Positions 62,037-64,000 of a stretch of 64,000 bases of DNA are shown here, piece after piece. Every line of letters starts with the position of its first letter. Position 1 is the first letter of the stretch. The notes beneath the pieces are model-generated. The model did not search any database and was not told the origin of the DNA. It saw nothing but the letters and a program-made list of their open reading frames with translations. The position numbers and the translations under genes are program-made. The stretch comes from Caballeronia sp. INDeC2 (GTDB taxonomy: Bacteria > Pseudomonadota > Gammaproteobacteria > Burkholderiales > Burkholderiaceae), in contig NZ_JALQDG010000030.1 of assembly GCF_023631325.1 (NCBI RefSeq), positions 310,001 to 374,000 on the forward strand, read 5' to 3'.

Positions 62037-63662
62037 TTAAGCCGCCACCTTGAAGCGCGACACGCCCGTGCGCAGGCCGTTCGCGACGTGCGTGAGATCG
62101 TCGATCGCCTGCGTCGACTGGCGCAGCGATTCGGCCGTCTGCTGCGCGGCTTCGGACAGTTGCGACAGCGCCTGCGAGATCTGGTCCGCGCCGGTGGCCT
62201 GCGTCTGCATGCCTTCGTTGATCATCGAGAAGCGCGGCGCCATCGTCTGCACCTGATGGATGATCTGCGAGAGTTGCCCGCCCACTTGCTGCACGTCGAG
62301 CATGCCCCGGCGCACTTCCTCCGAGAACTTGTCCATGCCCATCACGCCCGCCGCGACGGCGGACTGAATCTCTTTCACCATCTGCTCGATGTCGAACGTG
62401 GCGACGGCCGTCTGATCCGCGAGGCGGCGAATCTCGGTCGCGACGACAGCGAAACCGCGCCCATACTCGCCTGCCTTCTCCGCCTCGATCGCCGCGTTCA
62501 GCGAGAGCAGGTTGGTTTGATCCGCAACTTTCGTGATGGTCGCAACGACCTGATTGATGTTGCCCGCCTTCTCGTTGAGGATCGCGAGCTTGCCGTTCAC
62601 CGAGCCCGCCGCTTCCATCACGAGGCGCATGGTTTCCTCCATGCGCGTGAGTCCTGCCTGGCCCGTGCCCGCGAGCGCCGCCGATTGCTCCGCCACGCCC
62701 GACACTTCGTTCATCGTGCGCACGAGGTCGCGCGCCGTGGCGAAAATCTCGCGCGAGGTCGCGCCGATTTCCGTGGTCGTCGCGGCCGTCTCGCTCGCGG
62801 TGGCCTGCTGCTCGCGCGCGGTCGCGGCGATTTCCGACACCGATGTCGTCACCTGCACCGCCGACTTCTGCGCCTGGCCGACGAGACCCGTCAATTCGTC
62901 CGTCATGCGGTTGAAGCCCGCTTCGAGCGTGCCGAATTCGTCGCGGCGCGCGAGCGCGAGCCGCTGCGTCAAGTCGCCGGTGCGCATCTTGTCGACCACA
63001 TCTACCATGCGCAGCATCGGCGCTGTCAACGCCTTCATCAGCATGAAGCCGAGCACCGACGCCGCCCCGATCGCAGTCAGCATGATGACGATGAGCGTCG
63101 CTTCCGACTTCTGCACCGAGCCGCGAATGCTTTCCACCGATTTGGCGTTGAAGGTCTCGTTGTGATCGACGAGCGCGCGCGTCGCGGTCTGTCCCGCTTC
63201 CCATACCGGCGTGAGGCGCGTGTTGAAGGTCGCGGCGGCTGTGTCCTTCGACGTGGCGAGTTCGCGCAGCGTCTGGTCCTGAACCGGAAGATAGAGATCG
63301 CGCTGGCGTTTGAAATCGTTGAAGAGGCGACGGTCTTCGTCTTCGAAGATGGTGGGCACGTAGGTGTCCATCAGCTTGTCGATCGTGGCGCGCATTTCGG
63401 TGAGACGCTGCGTGTCGCGGCGCGTCTGTTCGGCGTCTTTATCGATGAAGACGAGCCGTTGCGTGATCGTGTAGTTCTCGAACCATGCCGCGCGCAGTTC
63501 GCTGGAGAGCGAGAAGCCGAGCATCGAATCGTCTTCGAGGCTCTTTGCTTCGCGATCGATTCCGCCGAGCAGCGTGTACGACAGTGCGGCCATGACGAGC
63601 ATCAGGGAAAGGATGATGCCGAAGCTGGCAAGAATGCGATGCCGAATGGACAGTTGCTTCAC
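62037..63662 (-). CDS. wspA: WspA, methyl-accepting receptor for surface sensing
   Basis: The 541-residue receptor has a first membrane helix (ILASFGIILSLMLVMAALSY), a periplasmic four-helix-bundle sensor, a second helix (ATLIVIMLTAIGAASVLGFM), HAMP, and a methyl-accepting domain with the conserved hairpin LLSLNAAIEAEKAGEYGRGF. It is the sensor of the Wsp system, which responds to growth on surfaces. The GTG at 63662, with GAGG 8 bases before it, gives the usual length; an ATG at 63710 gives a longer N-terminus that is less likely. Confidence 0.93.
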   Translation of the reverse strand: MKQLSIRHRILASFGIILSLMLVMAALSYTLLGGIDREAKSLEDDSMLGFSLSSELRAAWFENYTITQRLVFIDKDAEQTRRDTQRLTEMRATIDKLMDTYVPTIFEDEDRRLFNDFKRQRDLYLPVQDQTLRELATSKDTAAATFNTRLTPVWEAGQTATRALVDHNETFNAKSVESIRGSVQKSEATLIVIMLTAIGAASVLGFMLMKALTAPMLRMVDVVDKMRTGDLTQRLALARRDEFGTLEAGFNRMTDELTGLVGQAQKSAVQVTTSVSEIAATAREQQATASETAATTTEIGATSREIFATARDLVRTMNEVSGVAEQSAALAGTGQAGLTRMEETMRLVMEAAGSVNGKLAILNEKAGNINQVVATITKVADQTNLLSLNAAIEAEKAGEYGRGFAVVATEIRRLADQTAVATFDIEQMVKEIQSAVAAGVMGMDKFSEEVRRGMLDVQQVGGQLSQIIHQVQTMAPRFSMINEGMQTQATGADQISQALSQLSEAAQQTAESLRQSTQAIDDLTHVANGLRTGVSRFKVAA

Positions 63663-63788
63663 GCGATAAGCCTCATCAGTTGATAAAGACGGTTGCCGTG
63701 CCGCGCGCAACCGCGAGCCGCCTCGAAGACGAGACGTCTCAATTGTAGGATGAATTCTTGCGCGTGAAAGCTGCGCCGCCAGACCGTG

Positions 63789-64000
63789 TTATCGGCCGAT
63801 TGTGGGCGCGCTTGAGTTCGGCGTGTCGAGATGAATCATTTCGCCGTGTTTCAGCACGGTGAAAGCGTCCGCGGGCAGACCGGCGCGGCGCACGGCGTCG
63901 GCGAGACGGCGTGGCGGCTCGTCGAGCGGCTCGTCGGTCAGTTCGAACGAACCCCAGTGAATGCCGATCGCCTTCTTCGCGTGGACGTCCTGGAAGATGC
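63789..64000 (-). CDS. MBL-fold metallo-hydrolase, N-terminus beyond the window
   Basis: The last 70 codons of a gene read leftward from the window edge are present, beginning in IFQDVHAKKAIGIHWGSFEL, then TDEPLDEPPRRLADAVRR, and ending at TAA 63789. AIGIHWGSFELTDEPLDEPP is the typical C-terminal block of UlaG/NAPE-PLD-like MBL-fold hydrolases, whose His contributes to the metal site. The catalytic N-terminal part lies outside the window. Confidence 0.85.
   Translation of the reverse strand, partial: IFQDVHAKKAIGIHWGSFELTDEPLDEPPRRLADAVRRAGLPADAFTVLKHGEMIHLDTPNSSAPTIGR

Noticed and set aside
1..64000. CRISPR arrays, rRNA genes, phage modules
   Set aside because: No regularly spaced repeats, ribosomal RNA sequence or phage structural genes were seen on either strand.

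Overview
The window is GC-rich and reads as a chromosomal segment from the Burkholderiaceae, most likely Burkholderia sensu lato (Caballeronia or Paraburkholderia type). The evidence is the trimeric porins with the Gln-Ser-Ser-Val-Thr-Leu-Tyr-Gly N-terminus, a complete Wsp surface-sensing operon, an Anbu operon, and a selenocysteine formate dehydrogenase cluster. No genus can be proved from the sequence alone.

Positions 1-23.4 kb look like an accessory catabolic region. A minus-strand operon (4269 to 1) encodes a GntR regulator, a galactonate-dehydratase-like enolase-superfamily enzyme, an RraA-like lyase, a uronate-dehydrogenase-like SDR and an SMP-30 lactonase (cut by the window edge). Divergent from it are a porin, an MFS symporter and a low-GC lipoprotein glycosidase. 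Together these suggest surface release, uptake and oxidative breakdown of a sugar or sugar acid. A second long minus-strand cluster (19109 to 9268) encodes a sugar-type ABC importer, a HpaI-type aldolase, an alpha/beta hydrolase, a porin, a double SnoaL-like protein and a 3-oxo-tetronate kinase (OtnK), with a divergent LysR regulator. Then come a bicupin protein with a LacI regulator, a decayed IS66 tnpA-tnpB remnant and a small XRE regulator.

The accessory region stops at selC (tRNA-Sec, 23813-23905, minus strand). From there to 35736, all on the minus strand, lies the formate dehydrogenase and selenium module: fdnG (with an in-frame UGA at 35146-35148 and a bacterial SECIS hairpin just after it), fdnH, fdnI, fdhE, selA, selB, a DedA-PAP2-LssY fusion, a second DedA protein and selC. 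The module carries both the selenoprotein and the tRNA and factors needed to decode it.

Positions 35.9-54.6 kb hold a YihY/BrkB protein with a DUF883-like tail, a highly expressed major porin with a strong terminator, and the four-gene Anbu operon (circularly permuted ATP-grasp, alpha-E, transglutaminase-like, Anbu peptidase). In this operon the alpha-E frame is broken by a UGA and the transglutaminase-like protein lacks its catalytic Cys. Next are a DnaQ/GIY-YIG fusion nuclease, a divergent SDR/LysR pair, an HU protein with a Lys/Ala tail, a phospholipase D-VTT fusion with an EEP-family protein, a CLC antiporter, an aldo/keto reductase, a LysE exporter and two small proteins.

Positions 55.1-63.7 kb are the complete Wsp system (wspA-B-C-D-E-F-R, minus strand): a membrane chemoreceptor complex driving a diguanylate cyclase whose I-site arginine is replaced. 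The window ends in a metallo-beta-lactamase-fold gene cut by the right edge.
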